Below, in pieces: positions 17,420 to 25,799 of a stretch of 64,000 bases of DNA. The notes beneath the pieces are model-generated. The model saw only the letters and a list, made by a program, of their open reading frames with translations. It was not told where the DNA came from and searched no databases. The position numbers were made by a program, and so were the translations under genes. Each line of letters begins with the position of its first letter. Positions within the stretch are counted from its first letter, which is position 1. Origin of the DNA: Mongoliibacter ruber (GTDB taxonomy: Bacteria > Bacteroidota > Bacteroidia > Cytophagales > Cyclobacteriaceae); assembly GCF_003003005.1 (NCBI RefSeq), contig NZ_PVTR01000008.1, positions 62,001 to 126,000 on the forward strand, given 5' to 3'.

Positions 17420-18742
17420 TTACTTAACTTCGAAGCTTGTTCTTCTAGCAAGTTGTCTAGCATCAGCTGACCTCTTATCTACACTAGTATCTTCACCGTA
17501 TCCTTTGTAAGAAATTCTACCACCTTCAATACCTGATGCAATTAGCAAGTCATAAACTGCTTTAGCTCTTCTTTCAGATAATTTCATGTTGTAATCCTCA
17601 GGTCCGATTTCGTCAGCATAACCTTTGATTTCAAGGTTAACACCTGGATTTCTCTTAAGGAAGTTAGAAACATAATTTACAGATGAAGCAGAATAACCTA
17701 GTGGTTTAGAGCTGTCAAATGCAAAATACACATTCACATAACCTTCATTGATTGCTTTCATGAAGAAATCTACTTCTTCAACTTCTTCAATAGGACATCC
17801 ATCGTTAGATGCAGGACCTGGAGCAAATGGACACTTATCCAAGTGATCAGGGATACCATCACCATCAGAATCCAAAGTTCTACCAAAAGAATCTACTCTT
17901 GCACCAGCTGGAGTATTAGGCTCTTTGTCAAGATAATCAGGGATACCATCACCATCAGAATCTTTCAACATGTCCTTGATTTCACCAACTTGCTGAGCAA
18001 GTTCTTCCTTGGTAGCATATTTATCAGCAGCAATGTACCAATCAGCATGCTGATTTTTACTTCCTAGATAAATATTCAAACCGATAGTACCAGTCCACCA
18101 AGTCGCGCCAGTTCCAAAGAAACCGTTGTTAGTCGCTGCTGGGACGTTAGGATTAGCCACACTTGGAGGCATTGTGCTTGGAAGGATTGCAGAAGCTCCA
18201 TCAAATGTAACAGTCTGACGACCATTCATGATGTGGCTAATATCACCTACCAAAGCTACTCTTTCAGATAGTTTAACTTGTCCAGTCAAACCGGCGATAA
18301 TATTGTATACATTATCATTGAAATCATTGAATGCATTTTCTTGTGGTCTTACCTGGCCAATACCGGCACCGAAATGACCTAATAAACTTACATTTCTAGA
18401 GAAAGTCTCCCAATTCATGATTCTACCTAAGTTAGCAACACCTTGAAGGTTTACTCTATGGTAGTTAGTAGAAAAGGAAGGGCTATTCCCACTTGATTCG
18501 TTGAATGTTCCGAAACCGAAATCCAGCTTCGCACCAAATTTTTCATTGAACATATATCTCACCCCAAGGTCAGCATGTCCAATGTTCAAGGTTGGAGACA
18601 AAAAACCTGGAGTTAACGGAGCCATTGGTTTATTGAATCCACCACCAAATTCGACAGACCATCTGTTGAAGTCGTCGTCCTGAGCATTGACTCCGAAAGC
18701 CAAAGCACCAGCCATGATTGTTGATAGTAGTAATTTTTTCAT
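17420..18742 (-). CDS. OmpA-family outer-membrane protein with thrombospondin type 3 repeats
   Basis: A 440-residue protein: signal peptide (to about residue 20, FGVNAQ), an N-terminal beta-barrel of about 210 residues, then two calcium-binding TSP3-type repeats (DSDGDGIPDYLD and DSDGDGIPDHLD), and a C-terminal OmpA peptidoglycan-binding domain (about 325-440) with YFAFDSSKPLGY, IKGYADEIG and LSERRAKAVYDLL. It should anchor the outer membrane to peptidoglycan. The ATG at 18742 gives a normal signal peptide; a TTG six codons upstream is less likely. It has the best promoter in the window and its own terminator, fitting high expression. Confidence 0.93.
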   Translation of the reverse strand: MKKLLLSTIMAGALAFGVNAQDDDFNRWSVEFGGGFNKPMAPLTPGFLSPTLNIGHADLGVRYMFNEKFGAKLDFGFGTFNESSGNSPSFSTNYHRVNLQGVANLGRIMNWETFSRNVSLLGHFGAGIGQVRPQENAFNDFNDNVYNIIAGLTGQVKLSERVALVGDISHIMNGRQTVTFDGASAILPSTMPPSVANPNVPAATNNGFFGTGATWWTGTIGLNIYLGSKNQHADWYIAADKYATKEELAQQVGEIKDMLKDSDGDGIPDYLDKEPNTPAGARVDSFGRTLDSDGDGIPDHLDKCPFAPGPASNDGCPIEEVEEVDFFMKAINEGYVNVYFAFDSSKPLGYSASSVNYVSNFLKRNPGVNLEIKGYADEIGPEDYNMKLSERRAKAVYDLLIASGIEGGRISYKGYGEDTSVDKRSADARQLARRTSFEVK

Positions 18743-18787
18743 AATAAAAAATTCTTTCAAATTTTGAGTGTTTAATTGATTTTACTG

Positions 18788-18817
18788 CAAATTTATAAAC
18801 TTTTAACTTATCACAAA
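18788..18817 (-). promoter_or_regulatory. ompA promoter with -33 and -7 elements
   Basis: On the minus strand TTTG (18814-18817), 18 bp of spacer and TAAATTTG (18788-18795) match the Bacteroidota consensus TTTG/TAnnTTTG. The -7 box lies about 46 bp upstream of the ATG. Confidence 0.7.
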
Positions 18818-18906
18818 TGTATATTAATATTTTAAAACTTTAAACTTTCTGAAAAATCTTTTCAAATTTCCAGCTGCAATACTATAGATTTAATACCACA
18901 CAAATT

Positions 18907-19824
18907 ATGCCATTAATGGATATTTTAACGGACATTTTAAAAATTCAAAGCACCTCAGGGGACGAATCCGCTATCAAGGATTTCCTATTGAATCAAATCA
19001 GAATACGTCAAACTTCATGGAAGGTTCAGCCTGAAATCTACCATGGCCCACAAGTACATGACTGTCTGTTACTTAAATTTGGAAAACCTCGTGGAGCTGT
19101 CTTTGCACACATTGACACAATAGGCTTTATGACAAGGTACCAAAACCAAATTGTCCCTATCGGAGGACCAGATGTAGAGGATAGTGTGTCAGTAGTTGGT
19201 CAAGACAGACTTGGCCCTATCAAATGCAATATAACTGAAAATGAGGGTCAGCTTACCCACGATTTTCCAAGACAGATCGCTCCTGGGACTAGACTTTCAT
19301 TTGAACAGGACATTCAAATCTCTGAAAAGTTTATTCAAGCTGCATACCTAGACAATAGACTTGGTGTATATAATGCTTTAAAATTGTGTGAAACGTTAGA
19401 AAATGGATGGGTGGTTTTTTCCACTTATGAAGAGCACGGTGGAGGAAGTGTCCCTGCTTTGCTGAATTTTATCCAAAAAGAATCGCCGATTTCATTTGGG
19501 TTGATTTCAGACATTACATGGGTTACTGACGGCGTACAACATCACGATGGTGTGGTTATTTCTATTCGGGACAAACATATACCACGTAAAATTTTTCTGG
19601 ATAAAATTCTGGAATTGGCTTCAGACAGTAAAATACCTTTTCAACTTGAAATTGAAGATGCCGGAAGCAGCGATGGAAGAGAGGTTCAGTTCTCTCCATA
19701 CTTTATTGATTGGTGTTTCATCGGTGCCCCAGAAGACAATGTCCACAGCCCCAAAGAAAAAGTTTCCTTGTTTGACCTAAACGCTATGATCGAAATGTAC
19801 CGATATTTAATGGCCCATCTATAA
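18907..19824 (+). CDS. M42-family metallopeptidase (FrvX/glutamyl-aminopeptidase type)
   Basis: A 305-residue cytoplasmic aminopeptidase of the M42 family, which normally forms large tetrahedral shells acting on short peptides. Metal ligands and the catalytic acid are recognisable: AHIDTIGF, LDNRLG, STYEEHGGG (Glu-Glu), ISDITW and the final histidine in DNVHSPKE. It is somewhat shorter than the typical 340-360 residues, so part of the dimerisation domain is reduced. Relation to hpt, which follows, is unclear; a promoter box and a hairpin separate them. Confidence 0.8.
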   Translation: MPLMDILTDILKIQSTSGDESAIKDFLLNQIRIRQTSWKVQPEIYHGPQVHDCLLLKFGKPRGAVFAHIDTIGFMTRYQNQIVPIGGPDVEDSVSVVGQDRLGPIKCNITENEGQLTHDFPRQIAPGTRLSFEQDIQISEKFIQAAYLDNRLGVYNALKLCETLENGWVVFSTYEEHGGGSVPALLNFIQKESPISFGLISDITWVTDGVQHHDGVVISIRDKHIPRKIFLDKILELASDSKIPFQLEIEDAGSSDGREVQFSPYFIDWCFIGAPEDNVHSPKEKVSLFDLNAMIEMYRYLMAHL

Positions 19825-19864
19825 GTATTAGCAGAAATAAGGAGGTGACAGTTATGATTTTTTA

Positions 19865-19872
19865 TATATTTG
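19865..19872 (+). promoter_or_regulatory. -7-like box upstream of hpt
   Basis: TATATTTG matches TAnnTTTG and lies 42 bp from the hpt ATG. The hairpin at 19878-19897 falls immediately downstream, inside the predicted transcript start region. Confidence 0.45.
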
Positions 19873-19877
19873 TAAAT

Positions 19878-19897
19878 GCTCCTTAGAGGAGCTTTTT
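19878..19897 (+). terminator. Hairpin plus T-run between promoter box and hpt start
   Basis: GCTCCT/AGGAGC with a 3-nt loop, then six Ts. It could terminate the M42 peptidase transcript or act as a leader attenuator for hpt. Confidence 0.6.
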
Positions 19898-19906
19898 TAT
19901 TTGCTG

Positions 19907-20440
19907 ATGATAGAGATTAAAGATAAAAAGTTTATTCCATTCATTGATTCCGATCAGTTGGACGAGAGGGTCAAGGAATTGGGAAGTGAAATTTCACGGG
20001 ATTTTAAAGGTACACAACCTGTGATTATCGGAGTTTTGAACGGTGCGTTTATGTTTCTTTCAGACCTTTCAAAGTCTATTTCTATCCCAGTTGAGATATC
20101 TTTTGTCAAAATATCATCATATGAAGGTGAAAATTCGACAGGAAGTGTTAAACAGCTTTTCGGATTGGAAGCTGACATTGAAAATAGAGAAGTAATTATT
20201 GTAGAGGATATAGTGGATACCGGTCTGAGCATGTCGCATTTAATGGGCATGATCAGAGATAAAAAGCCCAAAAACATACACATCGTAACCTTACTCCACA
20301 AGCCTGAAGCCTTGCAAAAGGAAATTACATTGGATTACATCGGGTTTAACATCCCGAATAAATTTGTCGTAGGATATGGTTTAGACTATGATGGATTTGG
20401 GAGGAACCTCGCTCAAATTTACCAACTTAAAACAGATTAA
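19907..20440 (+). CDS. hpt: Hypoxanthine phosphoribosyltransferase
   Basis: Salvages hypoxanthine (and guanine) to IMP/GMP with PRPP; 177 residues. The PRPP loop is VIIVEDIVDTGLSM, with the flexible-loop motif SSYEGENSTGSV and the C-terminal FVVGYGLDYDGFGRNL that closes on the base. I chose the ATG at 19907; the TTG at 19901 would fall almost on the T-run of the upstream hairpin. adk follows 17 bp later and probably shares the transcript. Confidence 0.93.
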   Translation: MIEIKDKKFIPFIDSDQLDERVKELGSEISRDFKGTQPVIIGVLNGAFMFLSDLSKSISIPVEISFVKISSYEGENSTGSVKQLFGLEADIENREVIIVEDIVDTGLSMSHLMGMIRDKKPKNIHIVTLLHKPEALQKEITLDYIGFNIPNKFVVGYGLDYDGFGRNLAQIYQLKTD

Positions 20441-20457
20441 AACCAAACACCTGTAAA

Positions 20458-21030
20458 ATGCTGAACATCGTTTTATTTGGCCCTCCGGGAGCCGGAAAGG
20501 GAACTCAAAGTGAAAAAATAATCACGAAATACAACCTCACTCATCTTTCTACCGGCGACCTTTTTAGGAAGCACCTTGGAGAAGGAACAGAACTTGGAAT
20601 ACTTGCCAGAAAGTATATGGATGAAGGCAGGCTTGTCCCAGATGAAGTAGTGATAGGAATGGTAGGTGATAAAATCAAAAGCACTCCAGACACCAACGGA
20701 TTCATTTTCGATGGCTTTCCACGCACTGTCGCACAAGCTCAGGCGCTGGATCACCTAATGGAGGAACATAAAATGAGCATTTCAGGGATGATTGCCCTAG
20801 AAGTAGAAGAAAAAGTGCTCAAGGAAAGAATCAGGGAAAGGGGAAAAACCTCTGGAAGGACTGATGACCAAGATGAGAACAAAATACAAACAAGGATAAA
20901 TGTGTATTTAGAGGAAACCTTACCGGTAGCTGAATACTATAAAGCGCAGGGAAAACTCACAAAAGTAAATGGAGTTGGAACTATCGATGGAATCTTTGCA
21001 GATATCTCAAATGTGATGGACGAGTACTAA
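20458..21030 (+). CDS. adk: Adenylate kinase
   Basis: Interconverts ATP + AMP and 2 ADP; 190 residues. P-loop FGPPGAGKGTQ at residue 7, the NMP-binding LSTGDLFRKH and the DGFPRT motif are all present. The LID is the short form with no zinc-binding cysteines, as usual for this enzyme size. It lies 17 bp after hpt, so the two purine salvage genes likely form one unit ending at the hairpin at 21067-21095. Confidence 0.96.
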   Translation: MLNIVLFGPPGAGKGTQSEKIITKYNLTHLSTGDLFRKHLGEGTELGILARKYMDEGRLVPDEVVIGMVGDKIKSTPDTNGFIFDGFPRTVAQAQALDHLMEEHKMSISGMIALEVEEKVLKERIRERGKTSGRTDDQDENKIQTRINVYLEETLPVAEYYKAQGKLTKVNGVGTIDGIFADISNVMDEY

Positions 21031-21045
21031 TACTCAAAATATCAT

Positions 21046-21053
21046 TACCTTTG
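21046..21053 (+). promoter_or_regulatory. -7-like box upstream of obg
   Basis: TACCTTTG matches TAnnTTTG. A terminator-like hairpin starts only 14 nt further on, before the obg start codon. No -33 element was seen. Confidence 0.45.
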
Positions 21054-21066
21054 TAAAAATTATAGT

Positions 21067-21095
21067 TGGCTAAGCTTCAGAGCTTAGCCATTTTT
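21067..21095 (+). terminator. Terminator-like hairpin between adk and obg
   Basis: A 10-bp stem (TGGCTAAGCT / AGCTTAGCCA) with loop TCAG followed by TTTTT. It most simply ends the hpt-adk transcript; its place after the obg -7 box leaves an attenuator role open. Confidence 0.8.
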
Positions 21096-21114
21096 ATTAG
21101 ATAAAACTCAAACA

Positions 21115-22110
21115 GTGGCGGATTCCAACTTTATAGATTATGTAAAATTCTGTTCTAGATCTGGAGCCGGTGGTTCTGGTTCGGTCCATTTCAGAAGAGA
21201 AAAACATGTGCCCAAGGGTGGCCCAGATGGAGGTGATGGAGGCAGAGGTGGCCATATCATCCTTCGAGGTAATTCACAACATTGGACCTTACTTCATCTT
21301 AAATACAAAAAGCATGTCATTGCTGATGATGGAAAAGGTGGTGAAGGAGGTAGACGAAAAGGTAAAGACGGCCCCGATGTGATATTAGAAGTACCCCTAG
21401 GAACTGTAGCCAAAGATGCAGAAACGATGCAGACACGTTTTGAAATCACTGAAGAAGGGCAAGAAGTAATACTAACTCAAGGAGGTAGAGGTGGCTTAGG
21501 TAATGACCATTTTAAAACTTCAACAAACCAAGCTCCGCATTATGCCCAGCCTGGGGAGTCCGGCATTGAGGAATGGATCGTATTAGAATTGAAATTGCTG
21601 GCAGATGTTGGACTGGTCGGTTTTCCGAACGCTGGAAAATCAACTTTGCTTTCCAGTATTTCCGCAGCCAAGCCAGAAATAGGCGATTATCCTTTTACGA
21701 CATTAGTACCAAACCTCGGTGTAATTCCCTATAGAAACGACAGGTCCTTTGTAATGGCTGACATTCCTGGAATCATTGAAGGTGCTTCAGAAGGCCGAGG
21801 TTTAGGACTTCGCTTTTTGAGACATATCGAAAGAAACTCCATACTTCTCTTCATGATTCCGGCTGATGCTGAAAGTATCACCGAACAATATCAGATTCTC
21901 TTAGGAGAACTGAAGAAATATAACCCAGAGCTTCTTGACAAAAAAAGGTTACTCGCAATAACAAAAGCGGATATGCTCGATCAAGAACTCATGGATCAAA
22001 TGGAACCTGATATTCCTACCGAATTGCCATCACTTTTCATCTCTTCAGTCACCCAGTATAACTTGGAAAAATTAAAAGACATGCTATGGCAGGCAATTAC
22101 ACTCGAATAA
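21115..22110 (+). CDS. obg: Obg/CgtA GTPase
   Basis: An essential-type GTPase linked to late 50S ribosome assembly and stress signalling. In 331 residues: the glycine-rich Obg fold (about 1-158, with [13 protein letters not shown]) and a G domain with P-loop [11 protein letters not shown], switch [12 protein letters not shown] and [12 protein letters not shown] is present as ITKAD. No C-terminal OCT domain is present, as in many Bacteroidota. The start is GTG at 21115. grpE follows. Confidence 0.96.
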   Translation: MADSNFIDYVKFCSRSGAGGSGSVHFRREKHVPKGGPDGGDGGRGGHIILRGNSQHWTLLHLKYKKHVIADDGKGGEGGRRKGKDGPDVILEVPLGTVAKDAETMQTRFEITEEGQEVILTQGGRGGLGNDHFKTSTNQAPHYAQPGESGIEEWIVLELKLLADVGLVGFPNAGKSTLLSSISAAKPEIGDYPFTTLVPNLGVIPYRNDRSFVMADIPGIIEGASEGRGLGLRFLRHIERNSILLFMIPADAESITEQYQILLGELKKYNPELLDKKRLLAITKADMLDQELMDQMEPDIPTELPSLFISSVTQYNLEKLKDMLWQAITLE

Positions 22111-22182
22111 GTGTCAGTTTGTCAGTTTGCTTGGTATGGCAAATAAATTGTTAAGTAAGGTTAGAGTATAAAATTGAAGAAA

Positions 22183-22770
22183 ATGCAGGAAAAAGAAACC
22201 ATCAAAGAGGAGCAGTCTCATTCAAATGAAAATGAGTTAAAAGAAGGTAAGGAAGCAGTTCTTGACCAGTCTTCCGAAAACACAGAAGAACAAACATCCT
22301 CAGAGACCTCTGAAATATCCCCTGAAAAAAAACTACAACAAGAAGTAGAGGAATTGAAAGATAAATACTTGAGGCTATATTCTGAGTTTGACAATTACAG
22401 GAGAAGAACTGCAAAAGAAAAGTTAGATTTAATCAAAACAGCTTCAGAAGACCTTATAAGAGAAATCTTGCCAGTGATAGATGACTTTGAAAGAGCTTTC
22501 AAAGCAAGTGAAAATTTGACTGAAATAGAAAAAGTAAGGGAAGGCAACCAATTGGTTTTTCAAAAATTACTTAAAGTATTAGAAGCAAAAGGAGTAAAGG
22601 TCATGGACGATTTGGTAGGAAAAGCGTTCGATCCGGAAACTCAAGAAGCTATCACCCAGATCCCTGCGCCTAATGAGGAGTTGAAAGGCAAGATAATCGA
22701 TGTTGTAGAAAATGGATATACGCTAGGTGATAAGGTAGTGCGTTACGCCAAGGTAGTCACAGGAGCATAA
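22183..22770 (+). CDS. grpE: GrpE nucleotide-exchange factor
   Basis: Exchanges ADP for ATP on DnaK. The 195-residue protein has an acidic, disordered N-terminus (about 1-55), a long coiled coil carrying LRLYSEFDNYRRRTAKEK, and the C-terminal beta-domain with the signature VENGYTLGDKVVRYAKVVT. I start at the ATG at 22183; a TTG at 22174 would add three residues. dnaJ follows nine bases after the stop, a co-chaperone pair; dnaK is not in the window. Confidence 0.95.
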   Translation: MQEKETIKEEQSHSNENELKEGKEAVLDQSSENTEEQTSSETSEISPEKKLQQEVEELKDKYLRLYSEFDNYRRRTAKEKLDLIKTASEDLIREILPVIDDFERAFKASENLTEIEKVREGNQLVFQKLLKVLEAKGVKVMDDLVGKAFDPETQEAITQIPAPNEELKGKIIDVVENGYTLGDKVVRYAKVVTGA

Positions 22771-22779
22771 AAAGAAATC

Positions 22780-23889
22780 ATGGCAAAAAGAGATTTTTAC
22801 GAAATATTGGGAGTATCGAAAAGTGCAAGTCCTGAGGAAATTAAAAAAGCCTACAGGAAACTTGCTATTAAATACCATCCCGATAAGAACCCAGACAATC
22901 CTGAAGCTGAAGATAAATTTAAAGAAGCAGCTGAAGCATATGAAGTTCTAAGTAATCCAGAAAAGAAGCAACGCTATGACCAATATGGACACCAAGGACT
23001 TGGTGGAAATGGCGGCTATGGTGGTGGCGGTATGAACATGGATGACATCTTCTCTCAATTTGGAGATATCTTCGGTGGTGGAGGAGGTGGCTTTGAATCT
23101 TTCTTTGGAGGAAGAGGTGGAAGAAGAACCAAAAAAGGCACTAACCTTAGGGTAAAACTTAAGCTGAATCTAAAAGAAATCGCCAATGGGGTTGAGAAAA
23201 AAATCAAAGTCAAAAGACAGGTTTTAGCTGATGGTGTCACTTTCAAGACCTGTGGTACCTGCCAAGGTTCCGGACAGATCAAGAAGGTAGTGAATACAAT
23301 GCTCGGTCAGATGGTATCAGCAAGCACATGTCCTGCATGTGGAGGCAATGGTCAAATCGTTGATAAAAAACCAGCAGAAGCAGATCCAAGAGGTCTCATT
23401 CTTAAGGAAGAAGTCATTTCTATCAACATCCCTGGAGGAGTAGCCGATGGAATGCAACTGAGCATGTCAGGAAAAGGAAACGAGACTGCAGGAGGCATCC
23501 CCGGAGACCTATTGATAGTAATAGAAGAAATAGAAGACAACACGCTACAGAGAGATGGTAACAATGTAGTTTTTGACCTATATGTAAGCTTCATCGACGC
23601 TGCATTAGGTGCTTCCATTGAAGTTCCTACCATCGATGGTAAAGTCAAAATCAAACTGGAACCAGGTACTCAAAGTGGTAAAATCCTGCGGCTGAAAGGA
23701 AAAGGCATCAAAGATATCAATGGATATGTCAAAGGTGATCAATTGATCCATGTCAATGTATGGACGCCTAAGCAGCTTAGCAAGGAAGAAAGAACAGCAT
23801 TGGAAGGACTAAAGGATTCAGAAAACTTCAAACCTGACCCAGGAAATTCAGAAAAAAGTTTCTTCGATAAGATGAAGGAATTTTTCTAA
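22780..23889 (+). CDS. dnaJ: DnaJ chaperone with only one zinc centre
   Basis: DnaK co-chaperone, 369 residues: J domain (1-70, HPD at 33-35), Gly/Phe-rich linker (about 72-115), central domain and C-terminal substrate-binding domains. Standard DnaJ has four CxxCxGxG repeats, where repeats 1+4 make zinc centre I and 2+3 make centre II. Here only two remain, CGTCQGSG (Cys158/161) and CPACGGNG (Cys184/187), with the spacing of repeats 2 and 3. At the place of repeat 1 the sequence reads [12 protein letters not shown], and after repeat 3 [11 protein letters not shown], with no cysteines. Centre I therefore appears lost and centre II kept. A strong terminator follows. Confidence 0.95.
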   Translation: MAKRDFYEILGVSKSASPEEIKKAYRKLAIKYHPDKNPDNPEAEDKFKEAAEAYEVLSNPEKKQRYDQYGHQGLGGNGGYGGGGMNMDDIFSQFGDIFGGGGGGFESFFGGRGGRRTKKGTNLRVKLKLNLKEIANGVEKKIKVKRQVLADGVTFKTCGTCQGSGQIKKVVNTMLGQMVSASTCPACGGNGQIVDKKPAEADPRGLILKEEVISINIPGGVADGMQLSMSGKGNETAGGIPGDLLIVIEEIEDNTLQRDGNNVVFDLYVSFIDAALGASIEVPTIDGKVKIKLEPGTQSGKILRLKGKGIKDINGYVKGDQLIHVNVWTPKQLSKEERTALEGLKDSENFKPDPGNSEKSFFDKMKEFF

Positions 23890-23897
23890 AAGTATAC

Positions 23898-23925
23898 AGC
23901 CGGACAAAAATCCGGCTTTTTTTTT
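23898..23925 (+). terminator. Intrinsic terminator after dnaJ
   Basis: AGCCGGA/TCCGGCT, a 7-bp GC-rich stem with a 6-nt loop and eight Ts, 8 bp past the dnaJ stop. Confidence 0.92.
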
Positions 23926-23961
23926 ACCTTTAGGAACCTTTTAGAATCACCGCCGTAATTT

Positions 23962-24855
23962 ATGCGTATGTTGAATAAATTATGCTTAATAATTTGCCTG
24001 GTATTTGGAGCAAGGCTTGAAAGCAGCTCTCAGATTATTAAGGAGTTTAAAGTTGAAGAAAAACACGGATTTAATTTGATCCAACTTGACTTCAATGTCT
24101 ATAAGGGAATTTCTAATATTGAAAGAAAGCAAAGTGAGAACCCTGTATTTATACACTGTGACCTTGCCAAGGTAAATATTCTCCCCACTTTTCATCACGA
24201 AACGATCAATGGTGTACTCAATACCTATCTGACACACCGAAATGTAGAATCCGAAAATCTCGGAAAAAGTCTCTCCTATAAACTATTTTCAAATTCCAAT
24301 GATGACTTTGACCACAAATGGAAAGTAGGACTTAACTCCAACTACCTCTATGACCTCAATTTCAATTTTGGAATCGGAAAGGCGAATTTCGACTTATCCC
24401 ACCTGCCCATTTCCAATTGCAAGGTAAATTCTACGAGTGCGGACATTAATCTACATTACAGTAAAAAAATGGCAAACTCAGTAAAAATGGATACCCTGTT
24501 GGTAAAAATCAATATGGGCAACCTTGAAGCTTCAAACCTCAATTTTACAAATGCTAAAAAAATGATTTTTGAAGCCAACTATGGAACCATGAATTTGTCA
24601 TTTTCGGACAAAATGCCTGAGTCTTGTGATATTACAGCTATCGTAGGTGCGGGGAAAGTAGACCTCATCCTTCCAGATGAATCACAACCATTTATCTTAA
24701 AAGTAAAATCTACTGCCATGTGCAGGACTACCATACCAAAAAGCTTGAAAGATATTGGTAACAAAACTTATGTAAGCAAGTCTTATAAAGAAGATGCGGA
24801 AAACTTGATGTCCTTTATCATTGATGTCTCTGTCGGATCTGTAAATATTAGATAA
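23962..24855 (+). CDS. Secreted protein with repeated strand pattern, unknown function
   Basis: A 297-residue protein with a probable signal peptide (to about residue 24). The body carries short beta-strand repeats (for example GIGKANFDLSHLPI, VKINMGNLEASNL, GTMNLSFSD, GAGKVDLILPD), suggesting a beta-helix or stacked-strand fold like that of DUF4097-type proteins; this resemblance is by eye only. It is co-directional with the ABC exporter genes that begin 44 bp later. No catalytic motif was seen. Confidence 0.6.
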   Translation: MRMLNKLCLIICLVFGARLESSSQIIKEFKVEEKHGFNLIQLDFNVYKGISNIERKQSENPVFIHCDLAKVNILPTFHHETINGVLNTYLTHRNVESENLGKSLSYKLFSNSNDDFDHKWKVGLNSNYLYDLNFNFGIGKANFDLSHLPISNCKVNSTSADINLHYSKKMANSVKMDTLLVKINMGNLEASNLNFTNAKKMIFEANYGTMNLSFSDKMPESCDITAIVGAGKVDLILPDESQPFILKVKSTAMCRTTIPKSLKDIGNKTYVSKSYKEDAENLMSFIIDVSVGSVNIR

Positions 24856-24899
24856 ATACCCCACGATTTTTTTATTACTTTTAGTGTAAAATCAATCCC

Positions 24900-25799
24900 T
24901 TGGAAATTCTAAGTATTCAAAATCTAAATAAATCCTACGGTCCAAGCAAGGCCCTTACAGATATTGATCTCTCTATTCCGGAGGGAGTGATTTACGGATT
25001 ACTTGGACCTAATGGTGCAGGAAAAACTACTTTGATCAGGATAATCAACCAAATCATTGATGCAGATTCCGGTAGTATTTTCTTTAAAGGCGAACAGCTA
25101 AACCCTAAACATATCGCACAGATAGGATACCTCCCTGAAGAGAGGGGCCTATACAAGAAAATGAAAGTTTGGGATCAGTTAATCTACTTTGCACGCCTAA
25201 AAGGCCTAAGTGCTAGCGAGGCCAAAGAAAAGGTTCATTTTTGGTTGGATAAGTTGGATATCAAAAACTGGAAAGACAAACGGATAGATGATCTTTCGAA
25301 GGGCATGGCTCAGAAGGTCCAGTTTATTTCAACCATTATCCATGAACCGAGACTTTTGATTTTGGATGAACCGTTTTCGGGTTTTGATCCGGTCAATGCA
25401 GACCTGATCAAAAATGAAATCCTTGAACTAAAACAAAAGGGGATAACCTTGATCCTGTCCACACACCGGATGGAGTCAGTAGAACTACTCTGCGACTATG
25501 TAGCCATGATCAATCAATCAAAGAAGATATTAGACGGAAAACTTACAGCCATAAAACAGCAATTTCGTCCAAATGAGTATGAGGTACAATTGAGGTGCGA
25601 AGATAATAGGCTACCTGAGCAATGGCAAGCAACTTGGGATAATCAAATTGCAACATTTACTATCAAACTCAATGGAGGAACTGCGAATGAAAGTTTGGCA
25701 CATCTCATGCAATTTGGTGAAGTTATCGGCTTTTCTGAAAGGATGCCGAGCATGGAGGAATTATTTATCCAACAAGTAAACGCTAGTTCCAATGGATAA
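24900..25799 (+). CDS. ABC transporter ATP-binding protein
   Basis: A 299-residue ATPase of the NatA/CcmA type. Walker A LGPNGAGKTTL is near residue 34, the signature is LSKGMAQKVQ, Walker B is LLILDEPFSGFDP and the switch histidine is STHRM. A C-terminal extension of about 80 residues follows. The start is TTG at 24900, which gives the normal N-terminus MEILSIQNLNKSYG. It overlaps the permease gene by 8 bp. The pair resembles sodium/antibiotic exporters, but the substrate is unknown. Confidence 0.92.
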   Translation: MEILSIQNLNKSYGPSKALTDIDLSIPEGVIYGLLGPNGAGKTTLIRIINQIIDADSGSIFFKGEQLNPKHIAQIGYLPEERGLYKKMKVWDQLIYFARLKGLSASEAKEKVHFWLDKLDIKNWKDKRIDDLSKGMAQKVQFISTIIHEPRLLILDEPFSGFDPVNADLIKNEILELKQKGITLILSTHRMESVELLCDYVAMINQSKKILDGKLTAIKQQFRPNEYEVQLRCEDNRLPEQWQATWDNQIATFTIKLNGGTANESLAHLMQFGEVIGFSERMPSMEELFIQQVNASSNG

